64,000 bases of DNA from Pseudomonadota bacterium (GCA_039028935.1 JBCCHD010000019.1:1-64000), one strand, 5' to 3'. Counted from the first letter of the stretch, positions 1-9,710 are shown. The notes: generated from the letters alone by a model not told the origin. Numbers and translations are program-made.

Positions 1-69
1 CCTCTGGACGCGGCAACCTTTGCGGGTGCGGCCTATAGAAACGCCGCGCGATCATGCAAACAGGACAAA

Positions 70-102
70 CGGCGGCCGATAGCCCGGCCGCCGTGCCTTT
101 TT
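70..102 (+). terminator. Rho-independent terminator
   Basis: A perfect 9-bp GC stem (CGGCGGCCG at 70-78 pairing with 85-93, loop 79-84) is followed by a T run at 98-102. It would end a plus-strand gene lying left of the window and faces the 3' end of the fasciclin gene. Confidence 0.75.
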
Positions 103-129
103 ACCTAGCGCCCCATTGGCGGGTTCGAA

Positions 130-666
130 TCAGTCGGGCAATATCACCGAATCGATCACGTGAATCACCCCATTACTGGCAGGGATATCCGTTTTGATCA
201 CGTTCGCATCGTCCACTTTGACGCCACCGTCTTGTACAGCAATTTGGACTGTAGCGCCGTTGACCGTCGCAGCCGAATCAAGCTTAACAACATCCTTGGC
301 CATCACGTTGCCCGGCACCACATGATAGGTCAGCACCGCAATGAGCTTATCTTTATTCTCGGGCTTGAGCAGAGACTCGACGGTACCCTCTGGTAACTTG
401 GCAAATGCCTCGTCGGTTGGGGCAAACACGGTGAAAGGACCGTCACCCTTAAGCGTGTCAACCAGCCCAGCCGCTGTAAGTGCCGCGGCGAGCGTATCAA
501 ATGAGCCAGCACCCACAGCGACATCGATAATGTCCTTTTGCATGACACGATTCGACTTACCATTCTGCTTGCCATGCCCGTCGGCATAAGCGGGTGTAGC
601 GGTGACTGCCATCATCGCGACCAACAACAACGAAAAAGGCTTACGAAAAAAATGTAGTAGTTTCAT
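130..666 (-). CDS. Exported fasciclin (FAS1) domain protein
   Basis: The 178-residue product has an N-terminal signal peptide (basic start, hydrophobic stretch, ATPAYADG cleavage region near residue 29) and one FAS1 domain from about residue 45 to the end. Family hallmarks are visible: the [11 protein letters not shown] segment, the LTYHVVPG segment and a terminal [13 protein letters not shown] segment. FAS1 domains act in adhesion or matrix binding. The usual length for single-domain bacterial members is 150-190 residues, so it looks complete. The ATG at 666 is preceded by GGAGTGAG a few bases upstream. It is a single gene, convergent with whatever lies left of the window. The ligand is unknown. 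Confidence 0.9.
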   Translation of the reverse strand: MKLLHFFRKPFSLLLVAMMAVTATPAYADGHGKQNGKSNRVMQKDIIDVAVGAGSFDTLAAALTAAGLVDTLKGDGPFTVFAPTDEAFAKLPEGTVESLLKPENKDKLIAVLTYHVVPGNVMAKDVVKLDSAATVNGATVQIAVQDGGVKVDDANVIKTDIPASNGVIHVIDSVILPD

Positions 667-929
667 AACTCACTCCGATTAGGTTACGAACGCGAGAATG
701 AAGGCCTAACTGTGACGCAATGGTGACCAAATCGTGATCGCGAAGTGAAACACTGATTGCTCGCACGACATCGACGATCAGACGAAATGAATCGTGCGTG
801 AGAACGCAGTGAAGTCCTCGTGAGTTCTGTTCGAGTCAAGGCGCTCCAAGAGTGACTTATCGCGTGCGCTCGACGGCTCATCGAGAGGTCGCCGCAATGC
901 GACTTGACCTTGCTAACGCCACCCTCATA

Positions 930-2057
930 ATGAGGTTTTCCAAATTTTCGCAAAGGAATTTCGCTGTGTTCCGAATCGCCGCACTAGTGTTAATGGCCAG
1001 CCTCCCTGCCGCAGCGGACGCTGAGCTGCCTTTTCATGTCGAAACCATCACAACCTTCAACGAACCGTGGGCTATGACTTTCATGCCGGATGGTCGCATG
1101 CTCGTGACCGAAAAACGCGGCCGTTTGTATGTCACCACACAAGACGGCGAAAAATCGCGTCCGGTAGAGAATATCCCTGACGTCGACTACCGCGGACAAG
1201 GCGGACTCGGCGATGTGGTACTCCACCCCGACTTTGCCAAAAATAAATGGGTCTATGTGAGCTACGCCGAGTCTGGTCGAGGGAATACGCGGGGGGCTGC
1301 GGTTGCACGCGGGCGCCTTGAATTTGACCGTCGCAACAACCCGCACCTTCGCGATGTGCAAGTGATCTGGCGTCAAAATCCGAAAGTTACCGACGACGGG
1401 CACTACGGTCACCGTATGGCATTTGATCAAGACGGCTATTTGTTCATCGCGTCAGGCGAACGGCAAAAGTTTGATCCCGCCCAACACATGACCGGCAACC
1501 TAGGCAAAATTGTGCGGCTGTTTGATGACGGCCGCGTTCCAGATGACAACCCATTTGCCGAGCGTGGCGACGTCACCGCAGAAATTTGGTCTTTGGGCCA
1601 TCGCAATCCGCTCGGTCTGGCGTTTGACGACGAGGGCCAACTTTGGAATTCGGAGATGGGTCCGCGCGACGGTGACGAATTGAACAGAGTGTTGCCGGGT
1701 AAAAACTACGGCTATCCACTCGTGTCAAATGGCGAGCATTACAATGGCGACCCCATTCCGAATCACGACACACGCCCCGATCTCGAAGCACCGGCCGTCT
1801 ACTGGGTACCCACCATCGCGCCCGCCGGTTTGATCTTTTACTCGGGCGAGATGTTCGAAGAGTGGCAAGGTTCCGCCTTTATTCCCGGGCTGCGTTCGCG
1901 CGCCCTCATCCGCGTGACGTTTGACGATGGTGCGAAAGAGGAAGAGCGATTTGCGATGGACAAGCGCATTCGTGAAATCGAACAGGGCCCAAACGGCGAA
2001 CTGTGGGTGCTAGAAGACCTCGACGGTGCGCGCCTTCTCAAGCTCACGCGAAAATAG
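930..2057 (+). CDS. PQQ-dependent aldose sugar dehydrogenase family protein
   Basis: This is a periplasmic six-bladed beta-propeller of the soluble glucose/aldose dehydrogenase (YliI/Asd) family, which oxidises sugars with pyrroloquinoline quinone. Seen in the sequence: a signal peptide ending near ADA, an early NEPWAMTFMPDG blade, a GHYGHRMAFDQDGYLF segment, the SLGHRNPLGLAFD segment and the MGPRDGDELN/GKNYGYP signature typical of the family. I place the start at ATG 930 because it gives a compact signal peptide; in-frame starts at 852 and 897 would add an atypical N-terminus. About 375 residues is normal. No PQQ biosynthesis genes are present nearby, so cofactor supply must come from elsewhere. 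Confidence 0.88.
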   Translation: MRFSKFSQRNFAVFRIAALVLMASLPAAADAELPFHVETITTFNEPWAMTFMPDGRMLVTEKRGRLYVTTQDGEKSRPVENIPDVDYRGQGGLGDVVLHPDFAKNKWVYVSYAESGRGNTRGAAVARGRLEFDRRNNPHLRDVQVIWRQNPKVTDDGHYGHRMAFDQDGYLFIASGERQKFDPAQHMTGNLGKIVRLFDDGRVPDDNPFAERGDVTAEIWSLGHRNPLGLAFDDEGQLWNSEMGPRDGDELNRVLPGKNYGYPLVSNGEHYNGDPIPNHDTRPDLEAPAVYWVPTIAPAGLIFYSGEMFEEWQGSAFIPGLRSRALIRVTFDDGAKEEERFAMDKRIREIEQGPNGELWVLEDLDGARLLKLTRK

Positions 2058-2167
2058 CGCCTTAACTCGTTTCTCGGTGAGAGCAGCGCAACAATTGAGC
2101 GCGTCGCTCGTCGCTGAGCAGTCCGGCTGTTCCAGCACCATCGGCACGCCAAACAGGATTCGACACT

Positions 2168-4594
2168 ATGTTTAGATTTGTCAGTACATTCCTCCTACTA
2201 TCGCTGATTGGCTGCGTGGCCTCACCGGCATCATCACCACAGGCGGCCCCACCAGAGGCTGTCGGTCACAGCGGCTTTTTCGATTTTGTGTGGGATGAAC
2301 ACACCGGACGCATCCTGCTTCATATCGACGAACTCGAGTCCCCGTTCATCTATCAAACATCCTTAGCGCGCGGAATCGGCTCGAACGACATTGGCGCCGA
2401 TCGCGGTCGACTCGGCGATACCAAACTCGTGTCGTTTTATCGCGCTGGCAACAAAATTTTGCTGATCGAGGAAAACCTGGGCTACCGTGCCAATTCGTCT
2501 AATCGCGACGAACAAAGCGCTGTGAGGCAGTCGTTTGCAAGCTCCGTGATTTGGGGCTTCACTATTGAAGACTCAGACGACTCGCGCATCACCGTTGACG
2601 CCACACCGTTTCTATTGCGTGATGCGATGTCGTTGAGCGCGTGGCTTGGTAGCATGGAGCTTGGCCAATATAAGGTGGACGCGAGTCGCTCTGCGATCTA
2701 CATGCCGCGTACACGCGCCTTTCCGGATAACACCGAGTTTGAGGCCATCCTAACTCTCACGGGTGAACCGAAAGGCACTCTTTTGGCTAGCGTTGTGCCC
2801 GACCCACGCGCCGTAACAGTTCACACCCATCATTCCTTTATCCGGTTGCCTCCGCCCGGCTATGCACCGTTACCGTATGATCCACGCGCCGGCTACCTCA
2901 ATCCGTCGTATGGCGGGCGCTTCGCGGATTATGCAGTGCCCATCAACGAACGCATCCAAAGTGCCTTCACACGCCGTCACCGACTCGAGAAGAAACAGCC
3001 GGAAGCGGACTGGAGCGAGCCAGTCGAGCCGATCGTGTACTACCTGGATCGGGGCGCACCCGAGCCCGTGCGCAGCGCACTGCTTGATGGCGCCCGTTGG
3101 TGGAACGAAGCCTTTGAAACCGCTGGCTATCGCAACGCGTTTAAAGTGGAGATGCTGCCGGCGGATGCCGACCCAATGGACGTGCGGTATAACGTTATCC
3201 AATGGGTGCACCGATCTACGCGTGGCTGGTCATACGGTGCGTCCGTCATCGATCCCAGGACCGGTGAGATTCTAAAAGGGCACGTCTCACTGGGCTCTTT
3301 GCGCGTGCGTCAGGATTTTCTACTCGCCGAGGGACTGCTTGCCCCGTACGCAGAGGAATCGAGTAGCCAGGCCATGGAGGACTTCTCGCTCGCGCGAATT
3401 CGGCAACTCTCCGCGCACGAGGTAGGCCATACAATCGGACTTGAACACAACTTCGCGGCCAGTGTTGATGACCGCGCCTCGGTAATGGACTATCCGTTTC
3501 CCCTTATCGAGCTCGATGACGACGGCGAAATTGATTTGAGCAACGCCTACGATGAAGGAATCGGTGAGTGGGACAAACGCGCCGTGCTGTGGGGATATCA
3601 AGACTTTCCGGATGGCATCGATGACGCCGCAGCGCGCGCGCAGATATTGCGCGATACCTTGCGCTCAGGATTGAAGTACGTTGCGGATCGCGATGGTCGT
3701 CATGTCGGCAGCGCCCATATCGACGCCAACCTGTGGGATAACGGTGCCGATCCGGTTGTTGAACTCAATCGCCTTATGACGATTCGTCGCATTGTCATTG
3801 ACCGTTTTTCAGCCAGCAACATTGCGCCCGATCGGCCCATGGCAACGCTAGAGGAAGTGTTGGTGCCAATGTATCTCCTGCATCGGTTTCAGCTTCATGC
3901 CGCTGGCAAGGTATTGGGTGGTGGCTACTATCGTTATGATCTCAAAGGTGACGATCAGCCAGGATTTCGACCCGCATCACCGGGCGCGCAACGAGAAGCA
4001 CTGGCCGCACTACTCAACACCCTAACCCCGAGCGAGCTCGTTTTGCCTGAATCACTGGTCACGCTCATTTCACCACGACCCCCGGGTTTTGAGCGCGACC
4101 GCGAGTCGTTTGATCGCAAGACCCGTCAGCTCTTTGACCAGTTCGCGCCAGCGGACGCCGCCATCGCCCTCACGCTAGAGGTGCTTCTTGAGCCCACACG
4201 CGGCGAGCGCCTACACGCGCAAGACGCCAGCGAGTTCGGCTTCGGCCTGCGCAATGTACTCGACGGGTTAATCGCATTTGGCGTCGAATCGACGCGTCTG
4301 CCGTCGCGCGAAGGCGAAGTGCAGCGACGTGCGCAGCGCGCCATCATCAATGCGCTGGCTCGGTTGCTCAACGGGGACACCGCAACACCTGGAGTAAAGG
4401 CAGCGGCCCAAGAGGCACTGGAACGCTGTCGCGACTATTTCAATGCCGCTCACTCGGATGATCGACTATGGCATGTACACAATCGATGGATGACGAACAG
4501 GATTGAGGCAGCGCTTGAAGGAGAATCGACAACAGCGCCCACCGTCACCCCACCGCCTGGCTCTCCGATCGGCGCAACCGTTGAACAGCGCTAG
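2168..4594 (+). CDS. Zinc-dependent metalloprotease, DUF5117/DUF4953-like lipoprotein
   Basis: The 808-residue product begins with a lipoprotein signal (LSLIGC, lipidation Cys at about residue 16). The C-terminal half carries the metzincin-type zinc motif HEVGHTIGLEH at about residue 417, followed by an SVMDYPFP Met-turn-like segment. This arrangement and length match the bacterial family named 'zinc-dependent metalloprotease' with DUF5117 and DUF4953 domains, whose substrates are largely unknown. A Pro-rich tail closes the protein. It lies 110 bases after the sugar dehydrogenase on the same strand with AGGATT upstream of the ATG, so co-transcription is possible. The envelope location is inferred from the lipobox. 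Confidence 0.87.
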   Translation: MFRFVSTFLLLSLIGCVASPASSPQAAPPEAVGHSGFFDFVWDEHTGRILLHIDELESPFIYQTSLARGIGSNDIGADRGRLGDTKLVSFYRAGNKILLIEENLGYRANSSNRDEQSAVRQSFASSVIWGFTIEDSDDSRITVDATPFLLRDAMSLSAWLGSMELGQYKVDASRSAIYMPRTRAFPDNTEFEAILTLTGEPKGTLLASVVPDPRAVTVHTHHSFIRLPPPGYAPLPYDPRAGYLNPSYGGRFADYAVPINERIQSAFTRRHRLEKKQPEADWSEPVEPIVYYLDRGAPEPVRSALLDGARWWNEAFETAGYRNAFKVEMLPADADPMDVRYNVIQWVHRSTRGWSYGASVIDPRTGEILKGHVSLGSLRVRQDFLLAEGLLAPYAEESSSQAMEDFSLARIRQLSAHEVGHTIGLEHNFAASVDDRASVMDYPFPLIELDDDGEIDLSNAYDEGIGEWDKRAVLWGYQDFPDGIDDAAARAQILRDTLRSGLKYVADRDGRHVGSAHIDANLWDNGADPVVELNRLMTIRRIVIDRFSASNIAPDRPMATLEEVLVPMYLLHRFQLHAAGKVLGGGYYRYDLKGDDQPGFRPASPGAQREALAALLNTLTPSELVLPESLVTLISPRPPGFERDRESFDRKTRQLFDQFAPADAAIALTLEVLLEPTRGERLHAQDASEFGFGLRNVLDGLIAFGVESTRLPSREGEVQRRAQRAIINALARLLNGDTATPGVKAAAQEALERCRDYFNAAHSDDRLWHVHNRWMTNRIEAALEGESTTAPTVTPPPGSPIGATVEQR

Positions 4595-4645
4595 TTCAGC
4601 GCAGCGTGGGCCGCACTTGGCGCCACGATGCGCACCGGTTACGCC

Positions 4646-5380
4646 CTAGGGAGGAAAGCGCCAGTGAATGTACTGCACGGACAAGAACATCGAAATCAAC
4701 GCGCTGGCGTACATAGCCGCAAGAATGCCGCCACTTAGTGCTACGGCGCGCCACCATCGCGCCAGCCCCCGCAATGATGCGAGGGGACCACGCCCGGCCA
4801 TCATCGCATCGATCGGTGGCGGTATCAGCCACGAAACGATCACGTAAAACAGAGCGGACTCCGCTTGTGCGTTACCCAGAAACCAAAAGAACGGTAGCGT
4901 CAGTGCGGTGCTGGGTATCACCACTGCAAACACATACCGGATCCGCACGACGATGGGCACAGGCTCGCCCCAGGCGCGCCATAAACAACCCAGTAAGAAT
5001 AGACACAGCGCCGACACGATTGGCAGAATCGAAAAATTGACGCGGGCGAAGAAACGACTTGCGTCGAGTGATGTCACGCCCTCGGACAACAGCGCGCCAG
5101 ACCTCTCGATCTGACTGGCAAACAGCGCAATAAGCGCACTGTCATCCGCGGCCCAAAAGAACTGGAAGAAAAACAAGATCGCGACCAGCGTGAACCACAC
5201 TCTAAACGAGGGCGTATAGCGGTTTTGCCAATCATCGTGCCAGGCGGCTCGACTGTAGGCCTTAGGCTGTGTAACCGACCACCAAAGGGTTTTGAGTGCA
5301 CGCCAGTTCAATCCAACAAGATCGTCGACCAACGCGTCGTATGACACCGAGCGTGGCCGTGGCGGCTCGGGAGCGGTCAC
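4646..5380 (-). CDS. Predicted inner-membrane protein, possibly Yip1/DUF3667-like
   Basis: This 244-residue protein has a soluble N-terminal part (about 60 residues, rich in Trp, Tyr and Arg) and about five hydrophobic segments after it. The region around residues 35-65 contains repeated aromatic/basic residues before the first membrane helix, reminiscent of DUF3667 proteins, but I do not recognise it firmly. The start is a GTG at 5380 with only a weak ribosome binding site. It follows the M14 peptidase gene by 45 bases on the same strand and is probably co-transcribed with it. No function can be assigned. Confidence 0.7.
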   Translation of the reverse strand: MTAPEPPRPRSVSYDALVDDLVGLNWRALKTLWWSVTQPKAYSRAAWHDDWQNRYTPSFRVWFTLVAILFFFQFFWAADDSALIALFASQIERSGALLSEGVTSLDASRFFARVNFSILPIVSALCLFLLGCLWRAWGEPVPIVVRIRYVFAVVIPSTALTLPFFWFLGNAQAESALFYVIVSWLIPPPIDAMMAGRGPLASLRGLARWWRAVALSGGILAAMYASALISMFLSVQYIHWRFPP

Positions 5381-5425
5381 GAGCGCTCACTAACAAATAC
5401 CCAGCGTCCTTTTTTTCGACGCGGG

Positions 5426-6346
5426 CTAATCATGCTCGGATAATGACAGTACGTAATCCAGCGCCCCGGTCACCGCCGCCACTTGAGCGTCAATGCAATT
5501 TTCATCATCAACCCGATCACTGTCCGGATACACTTCGGTCGTGGTGACGTAGCGCGCATCGGTAAAGCCCATACACAGTCCAAGTTGGGTCGCCGCATAG
5601 TGAATAACCCCATGTTGCTGTAAGGGCTCGCCAATAATGCAGTTGTTAGCATCCGGCGGTGCGATATGCGTCACCTGCTCAACCGATTGGATAACGGCTC
5701 GCTGAAATTCAGCCTGCGGGCGCTCAGTGCTACCGACCGTGTAAAAGCCATCGGGTATATCCCACACCAATTGATGACGCGCATCGCGCGCAGCAAGCGC
5801 CGGACGAAATTCCGAGTTGTCGGTGTCGGTTGTCTCATGCAAATCGATATGTACTCGCATCGACGCGCCGATTGATTTCACCCACCGCATAAGCAGAGCA
5901 GCTTCCTCGGCGGGACTGTCGTCATAAAACGAGCGATTGGGATCCATCGCATAGGGATTCCACCGATTAATGGTTTCGTAACCCCACGGACTAACACACG
6001 GTGCAACCATCAAATTGATTCGCTCGATGTAGTCGGCCCCACGTGTCAGTAAGAATCGCAGCGCGCCCTGTACGCCGCTGGTTTCGTAACCGTGAACGCC
6101 GCCAGTAATCAGTACCCAAGGGTTACTCGGTTGCATTGGTGATCGAACCCCGAACAATGGGTATCGCTCAGAATCGATGCTCAACGCGCCGTATTGAGAA
6201 ACGGTGTACATCGAATCGAGCTGCGCCAAAGGCTGAAGCACCTCTTCGTCATAGGAGCGCTTAAGCGTTTGAACGGCTAGCCACTGACTCTTTTCCACTT
6301 CACCCCAGGCGACGCCGGGCTGTCCAATCGGATAGGGTGCGGTCAT
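5426..6346 (-). CDS. M14 family zinc carboxypeptidase-like protein
   Basis: The 306-residue product shows the M14 zinc-binding pattern: HGYETSGVQG (H and E ligands) and, about 90 residues on, VHIDLHETTD supplying the second His. A DPNRSF segment between them matches the substrate-binding Asn-Arg of this fold. No signal peptide is seen, so it is probably cytoplasmic and may act on small peptides, amides or acyl amino acids rather than proteins. The start is chosen at ATG 6346 because AAAAGG lies nine bases before it; the ATG at 6355 abuts this motif and is unlikely. It forms a likely two-gene operon with the following membrane protein. Confidence 0.85.
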   Translation of the reverse strand: MTAPYPIGQPGVAWGEVEKSQWLAVQTLKRSYDEEVLQPLAQLDSMYTVSQYGALSIDSERYPLFGVRSPMQPSNPWVLITGGVHGYETSGVQGALRFLLTRGADYIERINLMVAPCVSPWGYETINRWNPYAMDPNRSFYDDSPAEEAALLMRWVKSIGASMRVHIDLHETTDTDNSEFRPALAARDARHQLVWDIPDGFYTVGSTERPQAEFQRAVIQSVEQVTHIAPPDANNCIIGEPLQQHGVIHYAATQLGLCMGFTDARYVTTTEVYPDSDRVDDENCIDAQVAAVTGALDYVLSLSEHD

Positions 6347-6742
6347 ATTGTTCATCCTTTTCGACAGAGTAAGTCGCTGATACACCGATAACGCCTAATG
6401 CTGCGGTCTCGCGATTGCGAGGCGCGCCCCAATATAGACCATTATAACCCCAGCGTCGTAGTCGTGCGGCCACACGGTGCGTGCGGTTCACGCTCTGCCT
6501 GCGTCACCCATGTACGATTTCTCGTGACCTTTCAGCGCTTGAGGCCTGCGGTGGTCCCCTGAGCTGGAATTTCCCGTTGCCCCACCGGATACGGACACAC
6601 CGATTCCCCGCCGAGCTGGGAATACGATGCCATCCTATGCGGGCCCAATCGTGTCGTTTTTCGACACGACCGACACGTTGTTGCTTAACGCGCCCGCCAA
6701 TCGTTGGTATGCTTTTGGCCCTTTCGCTTCGTCCAGGCTGTT
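6347..6742. other. Intergenic region between divergent genes
   Basis: This 396-base gap separates the M14 peptidase from the sugar-kinase-like gene. I see no supported coding sequence. It must hold the promoters of both. The only clear structure is the inverted repeat annotated separately at 6649-6669. Confidence 0.5.
6649..6669 (+). promoter_or_regulatory. Inverted repeat before sugar-kinase/RapZ-like operon
   Basis: TCGTGTCG (6649-6656) is a perfect inverted repeat of CGACACGA (6662-6669) around five T residues. The half-site CGACACG recurs immediately after, at about 6670-6677. It lies about 75 bases before the probable GTG start. It could be an operator or an mRNA hairpin. No regulator is assigned. 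Confidence 0.4.
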
Positions 6743-7753
6743 GTGACTACAGACCAGCAACTTCTCATTGAGCTCGCCGAGCAAGAACTCGATACGCGTG
6801 TGGCCCACGCCACCGCGATGCGCGCGCATGCGTCGGCTCGACGAATCTATCGACTGACGCTCGAAGGCGGTGCAACGGTCGTCGGTATCATCAATGAGGA
6901 GCTGGACGAGAACAGGGCATTCATCGGGTTTTCGAACGCGTTTCACTCCATCGGGCTCAGTGTGCCCGAAATATTGGCGGACAACGGCAGTACGGCGTAT
7001 CTCGAATCCGATCTTGGGGATGAAACACTGATGGACCGGCTCGTCTCGACACGTCAAGAGCAAACCATCCCTGCAGAAACCGTCGCGCTTTACCGCAAGT
7101 CGATTGATGGCCTCATTCGCTTTCAGCTCGAGGGGCTCCAAACCATCGATACAGCGTTGTGTTACCAAGGTGCGCTGTTTAGCAAAGATGCCGTATCAAA
7201 AGACGTCGATTATTTCTGCACGGAATTTCTAACACGCATCGATCTTTGGTCGGATACCGATGATCTTAGCGGAGACATCGAAGAGCTCGAAGAATATTGT
7301 GATGCCTTCGAGCGGGGCTTTTTCATGTTCCGAGATTTCCAGTCGCGCAACATTATGATTTGCGATGATGAGCCCTTTTTCATTGATTACCAATCCGGTC
7401 GAGAAGGACCGCTCCAGTATGACCTGGCGTCTCTGCTTTTTCAGTCAAAAGCCAATTTACCGTTTGCACTGCGCGAAGAACTGGTGGACTACTACCTGGG
7501 CCGTCTGAAATTGCATAAGCCGGTTGACGAATCCCATTTTATGCGCAATTTCAGCGTGTTTGTGCTGGTCCGTGCCCTTCAAAATCTCGGTGCGTATGGA
7601 AAGCTCGGCCTGGGCCAGGGTAAACAGTATTTTCGCGACTCGATTCCGTATGCGTTGCGCAACTGTGCGTATATTCTCGACCATTGGCCCAAAGGGCTTG
7701 ACTGTTTTCAACTGCGAGCCAAGATTCGGAGAGCCATCGACAGTGATCGTTAA
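6743..7753 (+). CDS. AmgK-like aminoglycoside/choline-kinase-fold phosphotransferase
   Basis: The product of about 336 residues has the APH/choline kinase fold. The catalytic-loop segment FRDFQSRNIMI matches the H/R-x-D-x-x-x-x-N motif, and the metal-binding segment FIDYQSGREGPLQYDLASLL follows. Both are in the form typical of the COG3178/AmgK group, whose characterised members phosphorylate the anomeric hydroxyl of N-acetylmuramic acid or N-acetylglucosamine in cell-wall recycling. The start is probably GTG 6743, whose N-terminus fits the family; a TTG at 6704 is an alternative. The 3' end overlaps the next gene by 11 bases. The MurU-type nucleotidyltransferase that usually accompanies AmgK is not adjacent. 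Confidence 0.82.
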   Translation: MTTDQQLLIELAEQELDTRVAHATAMRAHASARRIYRLTLEGGATVVGIINEELDENRAFIGFSNAFHSIGLSVPEILADNGSTAYLESDLGDETLMDRLVSTRQEQTIPAETVALYRKSIDGLIRFQLEGLQTIDTALCYQGALFSKDAVSKDVDYFCTEFLTRIDLWSDTDDLSGDIEELEEYCDAFERGFFMFRDFQSRNIMICDDEPFFIDYQSGREGPLQYDLASLLFQSKANLPFALREELVDYYLGRLKLHKPVDESHFMRNFSVFVLVRALQNLGAYGKLGLGQGKQYFRDSIPYALRNCAYILDHWPKGLDCFQLRAKIRRAIDSDR

Positions 7754-8171
7754 TATTTTCAGTTTCTCGATGAAATATCGAGACACGTTCCCGAAATACC
7801 TGGAGCGGCCCAATTTCATCTTCGATTGCCGAGGCATCACCAACCCAGGACGCATCGATAAACTCAAGCCACTCAATGGCAAGGATGCCGCGGTGATTGC
7901 TTTTTTAGAGAAGGAACCCGATGCGCGCGCCTTTTTTAACGGTGTTCAACGGACCGCGCTTGACACCATTCCAGCATTCGCCGCAAAACAGTATAGCGAT
8001 GAACTCGCCATCGGATTTGGCTGTACGGGTGGCCAACACCGCTCGGTGTATTTTGCTGAGCAAGCCGCCGCGTTACTGACCGGCGCGCAAGACGATCCAC
8101 CCACGCTTCGCGTTCGACTCGAGCATCTGGATATCGACGCCCACTACACGTTGGGCGAAAACAGCAAGTAA
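7743..8171 (+). CDS. Free-standing RapZ C-terminal-like domain protein
   Basis: This short protein (142 residues) corresponds to only the C-terminal half of RNase adapter RapZ. It has the FIFDCRGITNPG segment, the LKPLNGKDAAVIAFLE segment and the diagnostic GCTGGQHRSVY motif, but lacks the N-terminal Walker A kinase-like domain. In RapZ this C-terminal domain binds glucosamine-6-phosphate and RNase E partners. The start is taken as GTG 7743, inside the end of the kinase gene, implying translational coupling; ATG 7770 is possible. Pairing with an amino-sugar kinase suggests an amino-sugar sensing or cell-wall recycling role. Its 3' end overlaps the convergent membrane-protein gene by 28 bases. 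Confidence 0.85.
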   Translation: MIVNIFSFSMKYRDTFPKYLERPNFIFDCRGITNPGRIDKLKPLNGKDAAVIAFLEKEPDARAFFNGVQRTALDTIPAFAAKQYSDELAIGFGCTGGQHRSVYFAEQAAALLTGAQDDPPTLRVRLEHLDIDAHYTLGENSK

Positions 8172-8581
8172 ATCCACGCCGCCAAAAACACGAAGGGCAG
8201 CACTTGGGTGCTGAGCAGCCCGAAGTGGTAGATGAGTTTGGGTGGCTTGCGCCACAGAAATTCAAATTCGCGATGCTCTTGAACGAAATCTTCGAGGCGA
8301 TCACGGTATACCGTTGCGGACGCCACCGCTGCGCTGACAGATAGGATGGTCAAAATGCAGACCATGATCGATAAATACGGTATGAGCGGGAACAGCAAAC
8401 TGACTTTGACCGTGCGCTCCGTTGCCGTCGGATCCAGACCAACCGCCAGCGACGCGAAGAAAAAGGCCTGCGCACCGACGAACCAGCTCGTACGTTGCAC
8501 GATTAAATTGGCCTCGTAGCTAATCTCTTCGCGTAGCCGGACAAATTGAAACTCGAGTCGGGACGGCGTCTCTTCCGACAT
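8144..8581 (-). CDS. Small membrane protein, three predicted helices
   Basis: The 145-residue protein has an acidic/amphipathic N-terminus (about 35 residues), then three hydrophobic segments near residues 36-55, 65-90 and 118-140, with a basic WRKPPK loop before the last. ATG 8581 is favoured because AAGGAG lies 8-9 bases upstream. I do not recognise the family. It is a single gene, convergent with and slightly overlapping the RapZ-like gene. Function unknown. Confidence 0.72.
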   Translation of the reverse strand: MSEETPSRLEFQFVRLREEISYEANLIVQRTSWFVGAQAFFFASLAVGLDPTATERTVKVSLLFPLIPYLSIMVCILTILSVSAAVASATVYRDRLEDFVQEHREFEFLWRKPPKLIYHFGLLSTQVLPFVFLAAWIYLLFSPNV

Positions 8582-8798
8582 CGTCTTACTCCTTTTGTTG
8601 CAGTAGTGTAGGGTCAACCTCGACCGTAAACCGATAGGACCGAATCCGTATAGCAAGTTCATTTTCCTGTCCACACGGTCTCTGCACTGTTACGGACAAA
8701 GTATAAACGCCCGGCCAGCCAGGCACCATGCCCAACAATCAACGCGCTCTGTCTCCGACCACCCAACCACACTGTGCGGTGAGTCGACTCACATCGCG

Positions 8799-9710
8799 TC
8801 ACTCGGCGCGACTTTTTTCGGCCTGCCTTTTGGTTTTCTTCTTCGACGGCTTGGACGCCATTTTCCTCAATACCGTCACAATGCGCACTTCGCCCGTATC
8901 AAGCAGTGTGCCAAACTGTTGACGACAGACGGTCCACACTGCGCCGATTATGGCGCAGTAGGCCGTGAGCAGCAGCGCCGCCAACGTAACCTGATCGGCC
9001 GTTTCGGGCAACCATGCCGGCAAACGAATACCAAACGCACCCTCGAGCACGCCGGCTAGAATTCGCCCGACAATACTGATTTCAATAACAACCAACACAG
9101 TCACCCAGACCATAATCTTGAACACGAGCAGCTGAACCGCCAAGTCCATCAGTGCTTTTAGCCAATCGCGACTAAAACACAGCGCCGCTACCGCAATCGT
9201 CAGTGCAGCCACGACCCCCACTGAGTGAGCGAGCGCAACCAGGATGGTGGCGATGTTCGCAATTCGCGGTGCGTCCTCGATGAAGCTGAGCGAACCATCA
9301 AACAGCTGGCGACCAAACGCGATGAGCGCGATGACGATTGCTGCTGGAATAAGTGACGCCGCTAGCCATGGAAAGTCGTCGCGCGTCGCTTTTCCTGACA
9401 CGAACAAATAGCGTCGAAACAACACGGCAAAGGCCATACCGATTATCATCGCCGACCAATTAACGTATTCATTGATGATGTAGGCATCCACCACAATGGC
9501 CGGAAACAATACCGTGACGATCTCGCCAATGATCAAGCCGCCGATGGTGAGGCCCACTATGCGGTGCCGCGGTGAGGACCCAAACACTGCATCCAGTCGA
9601 TCATCGTCGCGGCGCTCATTGAAGGCCTGACGCAGAGCAGGCACCATATCGCTGAATCCGTCGCGGGCGATGCCTAAGAGATGTTTGAGATCATACACAC
9701 TGGGGTCCAT
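8799..9710 (-). CDS. Polytopic membrane protein of unknown function
   Basis: The protein of about 303 residues has a soluble N-terminal region of about 50 residues (charged, RRDDDR), then six or so hydrophobic segments, and ends in a strongly basic tail (KKKTKRQAEKSR). I place the start at ATG 9710 (MDPSVYDLK); upstream in-frame codons would overlap the divergent lipoprotein promoter. No enzyme or transporter motif is recognised. It lies next to the small membrane protein at 8144-8581 on the same strand but about 215 bases away, so an operon is uncertain. Confidence 0.68.
   Translation of the reverse strand: MDPSVYDLKHLLGIARDGFSDMVPALRQAFNERRDDDRLDAVFGSSPRHRIVGLTIGGLIIGEIVTVLFPAIVVDAYIINEYVNWSAMIIGMAFAVLFRRYLFVSGKATRDDFPWLAASLIPAAIVIALIAFGRQLFDGSLSFIEDAPRIANIATILVALAHSVGVVAALTIAVAALCFSRDWLKALMDLAVQLLVFKIMVWVTVLVVIEISIVGRILAGVLEGAFGIRLPAWLPETADQVTLAALLLTAYCAIIGAVWTVCRQQFGTLLDTGEVRIVTVLRKMASKPSKKKTKRQAEKSRAE

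Noticed and set aside
120..131. GGGTTCGAATC, resembling the T-arm of a tRNA gene
   Set aside because: No acceptor or anticodon stems can be built around it, and it overlaps the fasciclin gene end.
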